From: Pseudonocardiaceae bacterium
Lineage (GTDB): Bacteria > Actinomycetota > Actinomycetes > Mycobacteriales > Pseudonocardiaceae
Direction of reading: 5' to 3'
NCBI GenBank assembly: GCA_009379815.1
Contig: WHSY01000015.1
Span: 330 to 64,329, forward strand
Length of the DNA: 64,000 nucleotides
In this document: positions 16,588 to 25,324 of the stretch, piece by piece
Numbering within the stretch: the stretch's first letter is position 1
How the letters are laid out: the number at the start of each line of letters is the position of its first letter
Translations under genes and position numbers: made by a program
Notes under the pieces: generated by a model
The model's database searches: none
The model's input: the letters and a program-made list of their open reading frames with translations, nothing else
Told to the model about the DNA's origin: nothing

Positions 16588-17556
16588 GTGACCACGCCTC
16601 CGTCGTTGTGGGAAGCCGCCAGCCAGGAGACGGAGGGTTACGCGTTCGTCTCCGACGCCACCAGCCAACCCCGGTGGGACGTTCCGGAGAAGATCGCCAT
16701 CAACGTCGCCGTCGCCGGTCGGGCGGGTGCTGTGACCTCTCCGGACTACCCGGTCGACATCGAGGAGTACCTGGATGCCGCGTCACAGGTCATCGAGGCC
16801 GGTGCGTGCGGCGTCCACATCGACTTCACGTGGGTGACCGACTCCACGGGGCGTCGCCTGGACAAGGACCTCCCGCCCACCGAGGCCTACGGCCTGGTGC
16901 TCGAGCCGCTGCGGGAGCGCTTCGGCGACTCCTTCGTGGCGAACCTGAACGTGCTCAACGGCTCGACCTTCGATGAGTGCCTCAGCCCCGCCCGAGCCGG
17001 CCAGGCCGAGGTGGCGCCCTGCGCCGCGGGGCACCCGGAGGCGTTCGTCACCCCTGCGATCACGGCGCTGCGGGAGTTCGGCGTCAGCCCCGAGATCGTG
17101 ATCCACAGCTCCGGTGAGGTGGAGTTCGCCAAGCGGCGGCTCTTCGACACCGGCCTGCTCGGGCCCGGTCCCACCAACTGGATCGTCCTCTACGGGCTGC
17201 CCGTCGACGTCGGGCGCACGCTGATCTCCGGGGCCTGGGCCAACGACACCAAGTCGACGGCGACCCACCTGTTCCTCATGGTCGAGCAGATCCGGCAGCT
17301 GGACCCGCAGGCCGCGATCACGGTGTGCAACGCCGGGCGCGCCGGGCTCTACATCACGACGCTGGCCACGATGATGGGTCTGAACATCCGCGTCGGGCTC
17401 GAGGACAGCTGCTGGAAGCACCCCAACAGTGACGAGCTCACCAAGAGCAATCTCGAGCTGTTCTCCCGGGCACGCACGATCGCCGCAGAACTCGGCCGCC
17501 TCCCTGCAACCGCCGACGAGTACCGCGCGCAGGTCGGGCTACCGGTTCGCGGCTGA
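16588..17556 (+). CDS. 3-keto-5-aminohexanoate cleavage (BKACE) family enzyme
   Basis: A 322-residue zinc-dependent TIM-barrel enzyme of the beta-keto acid cleavage family (DUF849). These condense a beta-keto acid with acetyl-CoA and split it into acetoacetate and a new CoA ester. Family landmarks are KIAINVAVAG near residue 35, the metal-site strand CGVHIDFTWV, the Glu-containing strand EIVIHSSGEVEF and the C-terminal GLNIRVGLEDSCW. Substrate range varies widely across the family. Next to a ring-cleaving cupin it may process a beta-keto acid formed from the ring. The start is GTG with an AAGGAG site. Confidence 0.88.
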   Translation: MTTPPSLWEAASQETEGYAFVSDATSQPRWDVPEKIAINVAVAGRAGAVTSPDYPVDIEEYLDAASQVIEAGACGVHIDFTWVTDSTGRRLDKDLPPTEAYGLVLEPLRERFGDSFVANLNVLNGSTFDECLSPARAGQAEVAPCAAGHPEAFVTPAITALREFGVSPEIVIHSSGEVEFAKRRLFDTGLLGPGPTNWIVLYGLPVDVGRTLISGAWANDTKSTATHLFLMVEQIRQLDPQAAITVCNAGRAGLYITTLATMMGLNIRVGLEDSCWKHPNSDELTKSNLELFSRARTIAAELGRLPATADEYRAQVGLPVRG

Positions 17557-17574
17557 GTTTGGAGCCCCCCGTGG

Positions 17575-17643
17575 CGTCCGTGAACTCGACGCCGTGGGGC
17601 TCCGGAGGCCTCGAAAAGCCCCACGGTGTCGACTTCACGGACG
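17575..17643. repeat. 27-bp-arm inverted repeat (family R2)
   Basis: Arms at 17575-17601 and 17617-17643 match at 25 of 27 positions around a 15-bp loop, making a very stable hairpin directly after the BKACE gene. It could be its terminator. A related but degenerate copy lies at 56404-56473, where 22 of 27 right-arm bases agree. Confidence 0.8.
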
Positions 17644-17694
17644 TGCGGGCTCCGCCCGTTCACGGACGTTCGGCTCCGTGCGCCGAGGCTGAGT

Positions 17695-18745
17695 TCAGGC
17701 GAGGCCGCCGACGACCTCGCGGTGCAGCGTGATGAGCTGAGGCACCTTCCATGCGGCGCGCCTGCCCCACCCGCACTCGGTCGACACGCCGAAGTCGGGC
17801 AGGGCGCGCTCGGCAGCGGCCGCCCTGGCGAGGCTCCCGTCCAGCCCGTCCGTCTCGTGCACCAGTCCGAGGAAGATCCGGGGATGGCCGGCGTCGAGGT
17901 CGCGCAGCGGCGCGAAGTAGGCGTCGTCGGAGCGGTCGACCGGGACCGGCATGTGCGCGAAGTCGACCCGCCGACCGGAGTGCGCGGCGGCTGCGTTGCA
18001 CATCCGCACGCACAGTCCGAGATCGTCGGGCTCCTTCATGTGGACGTTGCCGAGGTCGGCGTAGCAGAAGTGGTAGCCGAGGACGACCTCCTCGGGAATG
18101 CGTGGCGGCACCCGCTCACAAGGTCGCGACGAACCGTTCGAACGGGTCCGAGTCGGGCAGTGACCACGGGAAGATCCCCTCCACGTCCAGGACCTCCCAG
18201 CACACGTCCCACTGCAGCACCAGGTCGTCGTGCGGGATGCGGGCCAGGATCTCGTCCACCTCGGCGAGGATGGCCTTCTCGTACGCCGGGATGATCCTGC
18301 TCAGGTCGTCGGCGTGGGGGAAGAACCAGCTGCACCCGCTCTCCGGGAGGGGGAGGCTGCACTGGAACTTCGCGCCAGCGTGGATCTTTCCCTGGTCTCG
18401 CATCTCCCGAAAGAGCCGGTACGACTCGGCGGCCGCATCGGCGTACTTGAGATTGTCGAAGGAAGGCTCGCCGACGCCCTCCCTCATGCGGAACTGCCAG
18501 ATGTCGTGCAGGCCGGCGGGCCGCCAGTTGTAGTCCGGCGCCGGCCGCTGGATGGTCTCGAGTTGCGGGTGTTCGTGGAAGATCCGGTACGCCTGGAAGA
18601 TCACCCACAGCGAGCGGTCGCCGACCTCGCCGTCGGGAACGCCGACGGCGAGGTCACCGAGGCCGTCGCCGCACGCGTGGAGGACCTCCTCGGTCGAGGT
18701 CAGCGGAACGCTGCCTACGAGCAGGACGGCTGCGCTGGTGGTCAT
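17695..18745 (-). pseudogene. MetE/UROD-like TIM-barrel gene split by frameshift
   Basis: Two adjacent frames together give one protein of about 350 residues. The upstream part (ATG 18745 to stop 18116) has the N-terminal barrel with LLVGSVPL and ends ERFVATL; the downstream part (17695-18111) resumes with a GTG and RIPEEVVLGYHFCYADLGNVH, then VDFAHMPVP and FGVSTECGWGR. It resembles uncharacterised relatives of cobalamin-independent methionine synthase with UROD-like folds. One extra or missing base near 18116-18120 restores a continuous frame. The fault could be a real mutation, a sequencing error or two interacting polypeptides. It is not visibly linked to an operon. Confidence 0.72.
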
Positions 18746-18980
18746 CGATGCTCTCCCGACGAGGACGCGGTTGCCTGACCCGGACATCTCAGCCAGCGGA
18801 AGCTGCACCTATATCAACTGAGATCAATGGACGTCAAGCCTCGCCTACCGGCGCCTCGGTGGACACCCCACGACCGTTCGTCGCAGGGTACCGGCCGCTT
18901 GGCGCATGGCCACGATTTTCTCGTCCGGTGGTATCGGGTGGGCCCGGAAATTGTCAGGGGTCGGGCCGACCATCGGTGGC

Positions 18981-20270
18981 ATGACCGCATTGCTGGCCGA
19001 GCCCCTGCAGACCGATCCGGTGCAGCTGGTGTCCGATGGCCTGCAGCGACTGCGCGAGTCCGTCCCCGGCTTGAGTGATACCGAAGTGCAGGAACGGGTG
19101 CGGGCGGTGGAGTCGTTGTCGCGGCAGGCGCATTCGGTGATGTTGGACCTGGTGGCCGAGATGCAGGCACGGAATCTGGCGGGGCATACGGGATTCGGGT
19201 CCACGGCGCGGTTGCTGGCGGATATGTTGTCGCTGTCGAAGGCCGAGGCCCGCACCCGGGTCGGCCATGCCGAGCAGGTCGGGACTCGCCGGGCGCTGAC
19301 GGGCGAGGCGTTGCCCGCGCGGTTGCCCGAGACCGCGGCTGCGCTGGCCGCTGGCGAGATCGGGCCGGCGCACCTGCGGATCATCAACGAAGCGATGGCC
19401 GCGATCTCGGATACTGCGACCCCAGCGGATCGGGAGTGGGCCGAGGCGCACCTGACGGGGTGGGCGCCGCGGCTGGATCCGGCGGCGCTGGGCAGGCTGG
19501 CCGCCCGGGTGCTGGTGTGGCTGGATCCGGACGGGCCCGAACCGGCCACGGAGGAGGCGCCGGCGCCGTCGGGGGCGTTGCGGCTGCGGGATCGCCGCAA
19601 TGGTGGTGTCGGATTCGAGGGCTGGCTGGGTAGTGAGCACGGGCCGGCGTTGCGGGAGCTGATCGAGCGGCTGGCCGCGCCGCGGCCGGCGAGCGAGGGC
19701 ATCCCGGACCCGCGCGGGGTCGAGGAGCGCCAGGCTGACGCGCTGGTCGAGGTGTGTGGGCTGGCCCGCGGCGCCGAGCACACCCCCAGCAGCGCGGGGG
19801 AGCCGCCGCATCTGACGATCACGCTGGACCTCAACACCCTCATCGACGGCATCGGCGCCGCCGCGTGCGACTACGGCAGCTACCTGTCGGCCGGCGAAAT
19901 CCGCCGCTGGGCCTGCGAGGCCAAGGTGATCCCGGTGGTACTGGGCGGGCGGTCCGAGCTGCTGGACGTGGGCCGGGCGATGCGTACCGTGCCGCTGGGC
20001 ATCCGCCGGGCGCTGGTGGTGCGCGACCGGGGTTGTGCGTTTCCCGGCTGCGGGCGCCCACCGAGCCAGTGCACGGCCCACCACGTCATCCACTGGATCG
20101 ACGGGGGCGAGACCTCGCTACAGAACTGCGTGTTGCTCTGCGAGCACCACCACCGGGTGGTGCACCACACCGGCTGGGGCATCCGGATCCACGCCGACCA
20201 CGCCGAGTTTGTCCCACCCACCGTCATCGATCCGCAACGAACACCGCTGCGCAACCCGCTCCGCTGCTAG
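18981..20270 (+). CDS. HNH endonuclease signature motif protein, DUF222 (13E12 family)
   Basis: A 429-residue protein of the mycobacterial 13E12 repeat family, abundant in actinomycetes. The N-terminal DUF222 domain is helical (VQERVRAVESLSRQAHSVMLDLVAEM), a variable acidic linker follows, and the C-terminal HNH nuclease fold has CAFPGCGRPPSQCTAHHVIHW and NCVLLCEHHHRVVHH, giving the Cys pairs and HH...N...H pattern. The function is unknown; the genes are often multicopy and spread as mobile-like units. I chose ATG 18981 because the DUF222 core starts just after it; ATG 18906 in the same frame would add 25 poorly ordered residues. It is convergent with the PaaK gene, 13 bp away. Confidence 0.88.
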   Translation: MTALLAEPLQTDPVQLVSDGLQRLRESVPGLSDTEVQERVRAVESLSRQAHSVMLDLVAEMQARNLAGHTGFGSTARLLADMLSLSKAEARTRVGHAEQVGTRRALTGEALPARLPETAAALAAGEIGPAHLRIINEAMAAISDTATPADREWAEAHLTGWAPRLDPAALGRLAARVLVWLDPDGPEPATEEAPAPSGALRLRDRRNGGVGFEGWLGSEHGPALRELIERLAAPRPASEGIPDPRGVEERQADALVEVCGLARGAEHTPSSAGEPPHLTITLDLNTLIDGIGAAACDYGSYLSAGEIRRWACEAKVIPVVLGGRSELLDVGRAMRTVPLGIRRALVVRDRGCAFPGCGRPPSQCTAHHVIHWIDGGETSLQNCVLLCEHHHRVVHHTGWGIRIHADHAEFVPPTVIDPQRTPLRNPLRC

Positions 20271-20283
20271 ACCGCGCGGGGGC

Positions 20284-21696
20284 TCAGTGTCGTGGTCGTT
20301 CGTCGACGACTCGACGGGCCTTGAAGGTCGTCTCCGGCAGCGTGCCCGGTTCGAGCAGCTGCACGGGCACGCGGATGCCGACCATCCGCTTCAGCGCCTC
20401 TTCCGCCCGGCTGACGAGCGTGTCGCGGTGCCGCTCTGCCTCCTCCGGCCCCGAGCCCTGCACCCTCGCGGCCGTGTCGCCGCTGTACTCCGCCTGCACC
20501 GTCAACTCGTCGAGGGCACCGACCTTGCGGACCAGGATGCGGAACTCCGGTCCGAACCCCTCGACGCTGCGCAACGCCGTCTCGATCCCGCTGGGGAAGA
20601 TGTTCGCGCCACGGATGACGAGCATGTCGTCGAGCCGGCCCAGCACGCCCTCGGGCAGCCGCGGATACGTCCGGCCGCACGGGCAGGGGGCTGTCGACAG
20701 GTAGGTCTCGTCGCCCGGCGCGAAACGGATCATCGGCTGCGACTCGCGCCACAGGTGCGTGTAGACGATGGCACCGCGCTCGCCGACCGGTGTCGGAGTG
20801 TTCGCGTCATCGGCGTCGACGACCTCGGTGAACACCTCGTCGGTGTAGAGGTGCGTTCCCGTCCCGGCCTCGCACCCGATGCTGGTCTGGAAGGGATACA
20901 TCTCCGACGTCGAGCCGGCGTCGGCCGAGATCGCACCCCAGCCCTCCTCGATGATCTGGCGCGTTCCCGGCAGGCTCCCGCCCGGCTCCCCTCCGACGAG
21001 CAGGTGACGCACCGTGCCGCGCGGCAGGTCGATGCCCATCCGCTGCGCCACCGACAGGAGGTGGATGCAGTAGGACGGGGTCGCGCTGAACACCGTCGAA
21101 CCCAGCCGCTCGATCAGTTCGAGGTGGCGCTCGGAGTCCGTCACGCCGAGCGGGAACAGCGTCGCGCCGATGCGCTCGGCGCCCTGCACGACTCCCCACC
21201 CGCCGAAGAACAGGCCGAACGGGAAGCCGACCTGCACGAGGTCGTCGGGGCGGATGCCCGCGCACCACTGTGCCATCGCGTGGGCCTCGCCAGCGCGCTC
21301 CCAGTCGTTCCTCGACACCGCGTACATCGTGGGGACGCCCGAGGTGCCCGAAGACCCGTGGATGCGGGCGATCTCGCCGTGCCGGAAGGTGCGCGTGTAA
21401 CTGCCGAAGACGGGATTCTCCCGCTGGTCGGCGACCAGCATCTGCTTCGTGATGACGGGGACCTTGGTCGTGAAGTCCTCGAGCGACCGCACCTGATCGG
21501 GGTGGAAGCCGTGCGCGTCGTAGTGTCGGCGGTAGAACGGCAGCTCCGCGTAGACGTACCGCAGCTGGTGCTGGATGCGTTCCAGGATGTGCTGATCACG
21601 CTTGGCGGGGTCGAGGGTCTCGCGCTCCTCGTCCCAGAACCGAGGGAAGCCGCGCTCGTCCCGTGCGGTCGAGCGGGGTCCGGCGCTGTTGCTCAT
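20284..21696 (-). CDS. Phenylacetate-CoA ligase family protein (PaaK-like)
   Basis: A 470-residue adenylate-forming ligase of the PaaK group, which activates aryl acids to CoA thioesters. The ATP-binding loop IHGSSGTSGVPT is at 112-122, the middle contains VGGEPGGSLPGTRQIIEEGWG and TSEMYP, and the C-terminal domain starts around LGRLDDMLVIRGANIFPSGIE. Cys residues in CPCGRTYPR may bind zinc. ATG 21696 is chosen; upstream in-frame codons lack family similarity. It is divergent from the TetR gene, and two sites of the CAAAC/GTTTG type lie between them, so it is likely under TetR control. PaaK-like ligases in this setting may act on ring fragments other than phenylacetate. Confidence 0.9.
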   Translation of the reverse strand: MSNSAGPRSTARDERGFPRFWDEERETLDPAKRDQHILERIQHQLRYVYAELPFYRRHYDAHGFHPDQVRSLEDFTTKVPVITKQMLVADQRENPVFGSYTRTFRHGEIARIHGSSGTSGVPTMYAVSRNDWERAGEAHAMAQWCAGIRPDDLVQVGFPFGLFFGGWGVVQGAERIGATLFPLGVTDSERHLELIERLGSTVFSATPSYCIHLLSVAQRMGIDLPRGTVRHLLVGGEPGGSLPGTRQIIEEGWGAISADAGSTSEMYPFQTSIGCEAGTGTHLYTDEVFTEVVDADDANTPTPVGERGAIVYTHLWRESQPMIRFAPGDETYLSTAPCPCGRTYPRLPEGVLGRLDDMLVIRGANIFPSGIETALRSVEGFGPEFRILVRKVGALDELTVQAEYSGDTAARVQGSGPEEAERHRDTLVSRAEEALKRMVGIRVPVQLLEPGTLPETTFKARRVVDERPRH

Positions 21697-21715
21697 GACG
21701 CTCCCGCCTGAGGTA

Positions 21716-21822
21716 TCCAAACGTTTGTCAGGTATCACACCACGTCGTGCCGCTACCCACGGCGCAAGGGCCGTCACACGCGGGATCCCGCGTGAACCGA
21801 TGTTTGGTTACGATACCGGACG
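21716..21822. promoter_or_regulatory. Candidate TetR operators (divergent promoter region)
   Basis: CAAACGTTTG (21718-21727) is a perfect palindrome next to the ligase start. On the minus strand at about 21796-21813, ACCAAACATCGGTTCACG lies near the TetR start. Both resemble ACCAAACTTCGGTTTG at 23391, AGCAAACNGTGGTT at 23487 and 28168, and the dyad at 28313. Confidence 0.55.
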
Positions 21823-21855
21823 TCATCGACCGTACGGGAGCCGAGGGAGGCGCTG

Positions 21856-22500
21856 ATGCCCCGACCCAGCCGTCGATCCGAGATCCTGCTCGCCGCGAGT
21901 GAACAGTTTCGCGAGCACGGCTACGACAACGCGACGCTCGAGGACATCGGCGCGCGGGTCGGCATCTTGAAAGGCAGCGTCTACAACTACGTGGGCAGCA
22001 AGGAGGAGCTGCTGCTCGCGGTCGTCGAAGAGCCCGCGCGTGCGCTGCTCGCCGAGCTGGAGCGGCTGGGTTCGGATCGCGACAGCAGCGTGACGGTCCG
22101 GCTGCGTGAGCTGATCCGAATGCAGGTGCGCATCTTCGCCGATTGCTACCCCGCGGCCTTCGTGTACCTGCAGCACCTCGGGCGCGCGGAGCAGTCGCCG
22201 CAGTTCGCGGAGTTCCGGGACATGGACGCGCAGTACATGGCCGCGGTCGAGGGGCTGCTGGCCGAAGGGGCGGCATCCGGCGAGTTCTCGTTGTCGGGCG
22301 AGCCGAGGACCATGGCGCGAGCCATCGTCGGCATGCTCGACTGGATGCAGCACTGGTTCACGCCACGGGGCCGCGCTGCGGACATGGAACTGGCCGATCA
22401 ACTGTTCGCCCTGGCGTTCGGCGGCCTGGTCGCCGGCGGCAGCATGCGGGTGTTGCTGCAGTCGATCCCGGCCGAAGAGCCCGAGGGCGACGGCCGATGA
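21856..22500 (+). CDS. TetR/AcrR family transcriptional regulator
   Basis: A 214-residue TetR-type repressor. The DNA-binding domain (about 5-55) reads RRSEILLAASEQFREHGYDNATLEDIGARVGILKGSVYNYV and is followed by the KEELLLAVVEEPARALL helix and a ligand-binding domain with a C-terminal segment like the TetR_C_33/KstR2-type fold. Regulators of this kind commonly respond to acyl-CoA intermediates. The stop overlaps the ATG of an SDR (ATGA), so the two are co-translated. CAAAC/GTTTG sites flank its promoter and recur before three other operons up to 28.3 kb, suggesting a local regulon. Confidence 0.92.
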   Translation: MPRPSRRSEILLAASEQFREHGYDNATLEDIGARVGILKGSVYNYVGSKEELLLAVVEEPARALLAELERLGSDRDSSVTVRLRELIRMQVRIFADCYPAAFVYLQHLGRAEQSPQFAEFRDMDAQYMAAVEGLLAEGAASGEFSLSGEPRTMARAIVGMLDWMQHWFTPRGRAADMELADQLFALAFGGLVAGGSMRVLLQSIPAEEPEGDGR

Positions 22501-23276
22501 CCGACGTGCTGCAGCGGTTCCGGCTCGACGGTCGGGTCGCCCTCGTCACCGGCGCGTCGTCGGGTCTCGGCGCGTACTTCGCGCAGGTCCTTGCCGCGGC
22601 CGGCGCCGACGTCGCGATCGGCGCGCGGCGCACCGAGGAACTGGCGGCCGTCGGCGACCTCGTCACCGCGGCCGGCGGGCGCTGCGTGGCCGTCCCCCCC
22701 GACGTCACCGACGGCGCCGACTGTGAGGCGCTGGTCAGCGCGACGGTCCGGGAACTCGGTGGCCTGCACGTGCTCGTCAACAACGCGGGCATCGGGTATG
22801 CCGCCCGGGCCGAGCGCGACGATCTGTCGAAGGCGGCCCGGCTGCTCGACGTCAACCTGCTCGGCGCCTACCAGATGGCCGTCGCGGCGGGCCGGGCGAT
22901 GATCGACGCCGGGGTGGCCGGCTCGATCGTCAACATCTCCTCGGGGCTCGGACTCGCCGCCGCCGCCATCCCGCAGGCCCCGTACTCGGCATCCAAGGCG
23001 GGGCTGCTGGGGATGACCCGGGATCTCGCGGGACAGTGGTCGGGTCGTCACGGCATCCGGGTCAACGCGCTGGCTCCCGGCTTCTTCGAGTCCGAGATGA
23101 CCGCCCCGCTGCTGTCGCGGGAGGCCGGGCTCGCCGCGGTGGTCGAGCGGACTCCGCTGGGACGGATCGGCCGTCTCGAGGAGCTTGCCGGGCCGCTGCT
23201 GTTGCTCGCCTCCGACGCGGGCTCCTACCTCACCGGGACGACGCTGTGCGTCGACGGCGGCTGGACCATGCACTGA
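22497..23276 (+). CDS. SDR family oxidoreductase
   Basis: A 259-residue classical SDR. The Rossmann motif TGASSGLG is near residues 18-25, NNAG follows beta strand 4, and the catalytic residues are the Ser in NISSG, Tyr in PYSASK and its Lys. It most resembles gluconate 5-dehydrogenase and 3-oxoacyl-ACP-reductase-like members that act on hydroxyacyl or cyclic alcohols. It is translationally coupled to the TetR gene by an ATGA overlap. The C-terminus CVDGGWTMH is complete. The substrate is unknown; it probably forms part of the TetR-controlled module. Confidence 0.92.
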   Translation: MTDVLQRFRLDGRVALVTGASSGLGAYFAQVLAAAGADVAIGARRTEELAAVGDLVTAAGGRCVAVPPDVTDGADCEALVSATVRELGGLHVLVNNAGIGYAARAERDDLSKAARLLDVNLLGAYQMAVAAGRAMIDAGVAGSIVNISSGLGLAAAAIPQAPYSASKAGLLGMTRDLAGQWSGRHGIRVNALAPGFFESEMTAPLLSREAGLAAVVERTPLGRIGRLEELAGPLLLLASDAGSYLTGTTLCVDGGWTMH

Positions 23277-23737
23277 CCTGTCGGCGTGCGTCCTCGGGGC
23301 CGGTCTGAGCTGCCGGTGTCGGTCCCTGGCCCAGCGTGGCGGCAGCGCGCAGACGGGGCGAGCAGCTGCGGCTGCATAGGCTGAAGAGATACCAAACTTC
23401 GGTTTGTCCATCAAGAGTCAAAGCTGGTCGCCAACAGCGGAATCCTAGTCCGTCCGATCTCTCCTGGGTGATCCTTGACACAGCTAAGCAAACTGTGGTT
23501 CGGTGAAGGTACCTCAGTGAGAGGTTGTAGGTGTTTCGCCACACGGCGCACGAGTAACCCTGACGTCAGTGGCGGGTGGACCACCGAAGTGCCACGCCGA
23601 CCCGGTGCTCGACCTCGATGTTGCGGACGGCATCGGTTCTTGCTCTTCCGCTGCGAAGTCCTCGGGCACCTCGTGCTGAGACCGACGGGCGAGATCCGTT
23701 GAAGTGACAGACAACCAACGACAAGGAGGAGATCTCA
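23277..23737. promoter_or_regulatory. 461-bp regulatory gap with TetR-type sites
   Basis: ACCAAACTTCGGTTTGTC (23391-23408) contains the perfect dyad CAAAC-TTCG-GTTTG (23393-23406). TTGACA (23475-23480) is followed by AGCAAACTGTGGTT (23487-23500), nearly the same as 23-bp-distant and 28168 sites. No convincing gene was found in the rest of the gap; the AAGGAGGAG ribosome site for the cupin gene ends it. Confidence 0.55.
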
Positions 23738-24205
23738 ATGACCGCGACAGAGCGTCCCGAGCTGGTGGCCGGTGTGAAGTGGCCTGAAATCCAAATGCCC
23801 GGCGACATCTTCCTGCACGACGAGGACCAACCGTGGGTGGACATGGAAGGTTTTCCCGGATCGCAGGTCAAGGTGCTCTATGCCGACCAAGAATCCAACA
23901 CCGTCGCGTTCCTGTACAAGCTGCAGCCGCACTCGTCATTCGCCATTCATGAGCACATCTGTCGTGCGTTCGCCTACACCCTCGAGGGCGAGTGGTGGTA
24001 CGGCGACACGTACCAGAAGAAGGGCTCTATGGCTATCGAGGTCCCTGGCTCGACTCACTTCCCGGTGACGAAGGAGACGGGGTTCACGGTCCTCGCTATT
24101 TTGGCGGGAGAGCCCGGCGGAACGGTGCTGCTCCGGAGCCAGGACCCGGAGACTCTCGAAGTCGCAGAACTTGGCGCCGAGTTCTTCGCGAGCCTGATGA
24201 AGTAG
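23738..24205 (+). CDS. Cupin domain protein, dihydroxyacetophenone-dioxygenase-like
   Basis: A 155-residue single-domain cupin. Metal ligand candidates are the His pair in SSFAIHEHICRAF, Glu in YTLEGEWWYGD and the later His in PGSTHFPV. The pattern resembles ChrR-type cupins and 2,4'-dihydroxyacetophenone dioxygenase-like proteins, non-haem iron enzymes that cleave a C-C bond. It has an excellent AAGGAGGAG ribosome site. GC content here and in the next gene is visibly lower than in neighbours (codons such as TTT, ATT and AAA appear), which suggests a different origin. A TetR-type site lies upstream. Confidence 0.72.
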   Translation: MTATERPELVAGVKWPEIQMPGDIFLHDEDQPWVDMEGFPGSQVKVLYADQESNTVAFLYKLQPHSSFAIHEHICRAFAYTLEGEWWYGDTYQKKGSMAIEVPGSTHFPVTKETGFTVLAILAGEPGGTVLLRSQDPETLEVAELGAEFFASLMK

Positions 24206-24293
24206 GGCTGGCAGATTGAACAGGAGGGGCCGAAACCACAGCTCGGTCCCTCCTGGCCTACTTGGACGTTATGACCTGAGGAGGTTGGTGAGG

Positions 24294-24776
24294 GTGACTG
24301 CGACGAGTATGTTCCACGTCGGTCTGTTGGTGTTGGACCTCGAAGAGGCCATACTAGATTTCTCCAAGGTGTTGAACCTCGACTTCAACGATCCTACGGT
24401 GGTTCATTTTAACAGACTGGAGGACCCCGACCCTCACGAGTTCGATGTCCGAGTGACCTACTCGCGGCAGGGGCCGCCACATCTGGAGCTGATCGAGGCA
24501 AAGGGAAGTGGAGTGTATTCTGCTGCACAAGGCGAGGGATTTCATCACATCGGGCTGTGGGAGCCGAATATGAGCAAGTCTGTCGAGAGGTCGTCGACGG
24601 CGACCGGTCTTCGGTCAGAGGCGAAGATCGTGATGCCAGACGGTCAGACATTTGTTTGGTTTTCTGACCCGGCGAGCGGACACGGAACGAGGCTCGAGTT
24701 CGTCGATGAGTCGACAAGGCCGGATATCGAGAAGTGGATTCGGACAGGCGAGATGGAGGGTGGCTTCTCCGTATGA
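24294..24776 (+). CDS. VOC superfamily (glyoxalase/dioxygenase-like) protein
   Basis: A 160-residue vicinal-oxygen-chelate fold protein, which uses a divalent metal for isomerase, epimerase or extradiol dioxygenase chemistry. MFHVGLLVLDLEEAILDFSKVLNL gives the first beta-alpha unit with a ligand His; GFHHIGLWEPNMSKSVE begins the second with HH; RLEFVDES supplies the last Glu. GTG 24294 is chosen because GAGGAGG (24278-24284) lies 9 bp upstream; ATG 24309 is the alternative. Base composition is close to 50-55% GC, unlike the region. It is probably co-transcribed with the cupin gene 88 bp upstream. Confidence 0.78.
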   Translation: MTATSMFHVGLLVLDLEEAILDFSKVLNLDFNDPTVVHFNRLEDPDPHEFDVRVTYSRQGPPHLELIEAKGSGVYSAAQGEGFHHIGLWEPNMSKSVERSSTATGLRSEAKIVMPDGQTFVWFSDPASGHGTRLEFVDESTRPDIEKWIRTGEMEGGFSV

Positions 24777-25324
24777 TGCTTCGTCCGGTGTCACGGTATT
24801 GACGTCGATCTCGACGTCACGTGCTCGCGAACTTTGAGTCGTCACCGGTCGGCTTCTCGCTGGCTTCCGCCGACGTGGCCGGATGCAGTCCAACCGTGCT
24901 CGGCGTAGCTGAGCAGCCTCCGTCGGCGAGGGCCGGGTCGGCCGCGGCGGCCGAGCAGTTCGCGGGCTGACCCGCTGCCGGACTTCGGTCACGGCCCTTT
25001 GTTGGCGAGCGTGATCAGGTGAACGTGGCTAGTGCGGGATCACGTCCACCTCGCTCGCGGAACACCTCGGCGCGCTGCGCCAGCAGGTGCGCACGGCGGG
25101 CGGTGCTCGTGCGGCCGTCGCCCTGCACTTGCAGGCCCTGGCTCCCTGCGAGGTCGACGATTTCGGGCTCGCAGGGTCGGTGCGTAGCCGGCGTTTCGCA
25201 GCCGCCGTACGGTGTAGCTGGTTTGTCCTGTTTGACCCTGCGGGCGCGAGTTGAGCTTGGGTTGGGCGCAACCGGCCGCCCGGGACGCCGGTGACTCGCC
25301 ACGGCGGCCCCGGCCCACTCGCTG
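24777..25324. other. Gene-free 548-bp stretch, possible decayed coding DNA
   Basis: No complete gene is supported. One + strand frame (roughly 25045-25254) is open for about 70 codons and looks protein-like (AEHLGALRQQVRTAGG, LHLQALAPCEVDDFG), but it has no start or ribosome site and I do not recognise it. It may be a remnant left by the event that brought in the low-GC cupin/VOC pair. Confidence 0.4.

Noticed and set aside
18906-18980. Longer start for the DUF222/HNH protein
   Set aside because: The extra 25 residues have no family similarity and no better ribosome site; kept only as an alternative.
25019-25294. Small genes in the 24.8-25.3 kb gap
   Set aside because: Frames on both strands lack ribosome sites and known domains; composition-driven frames.
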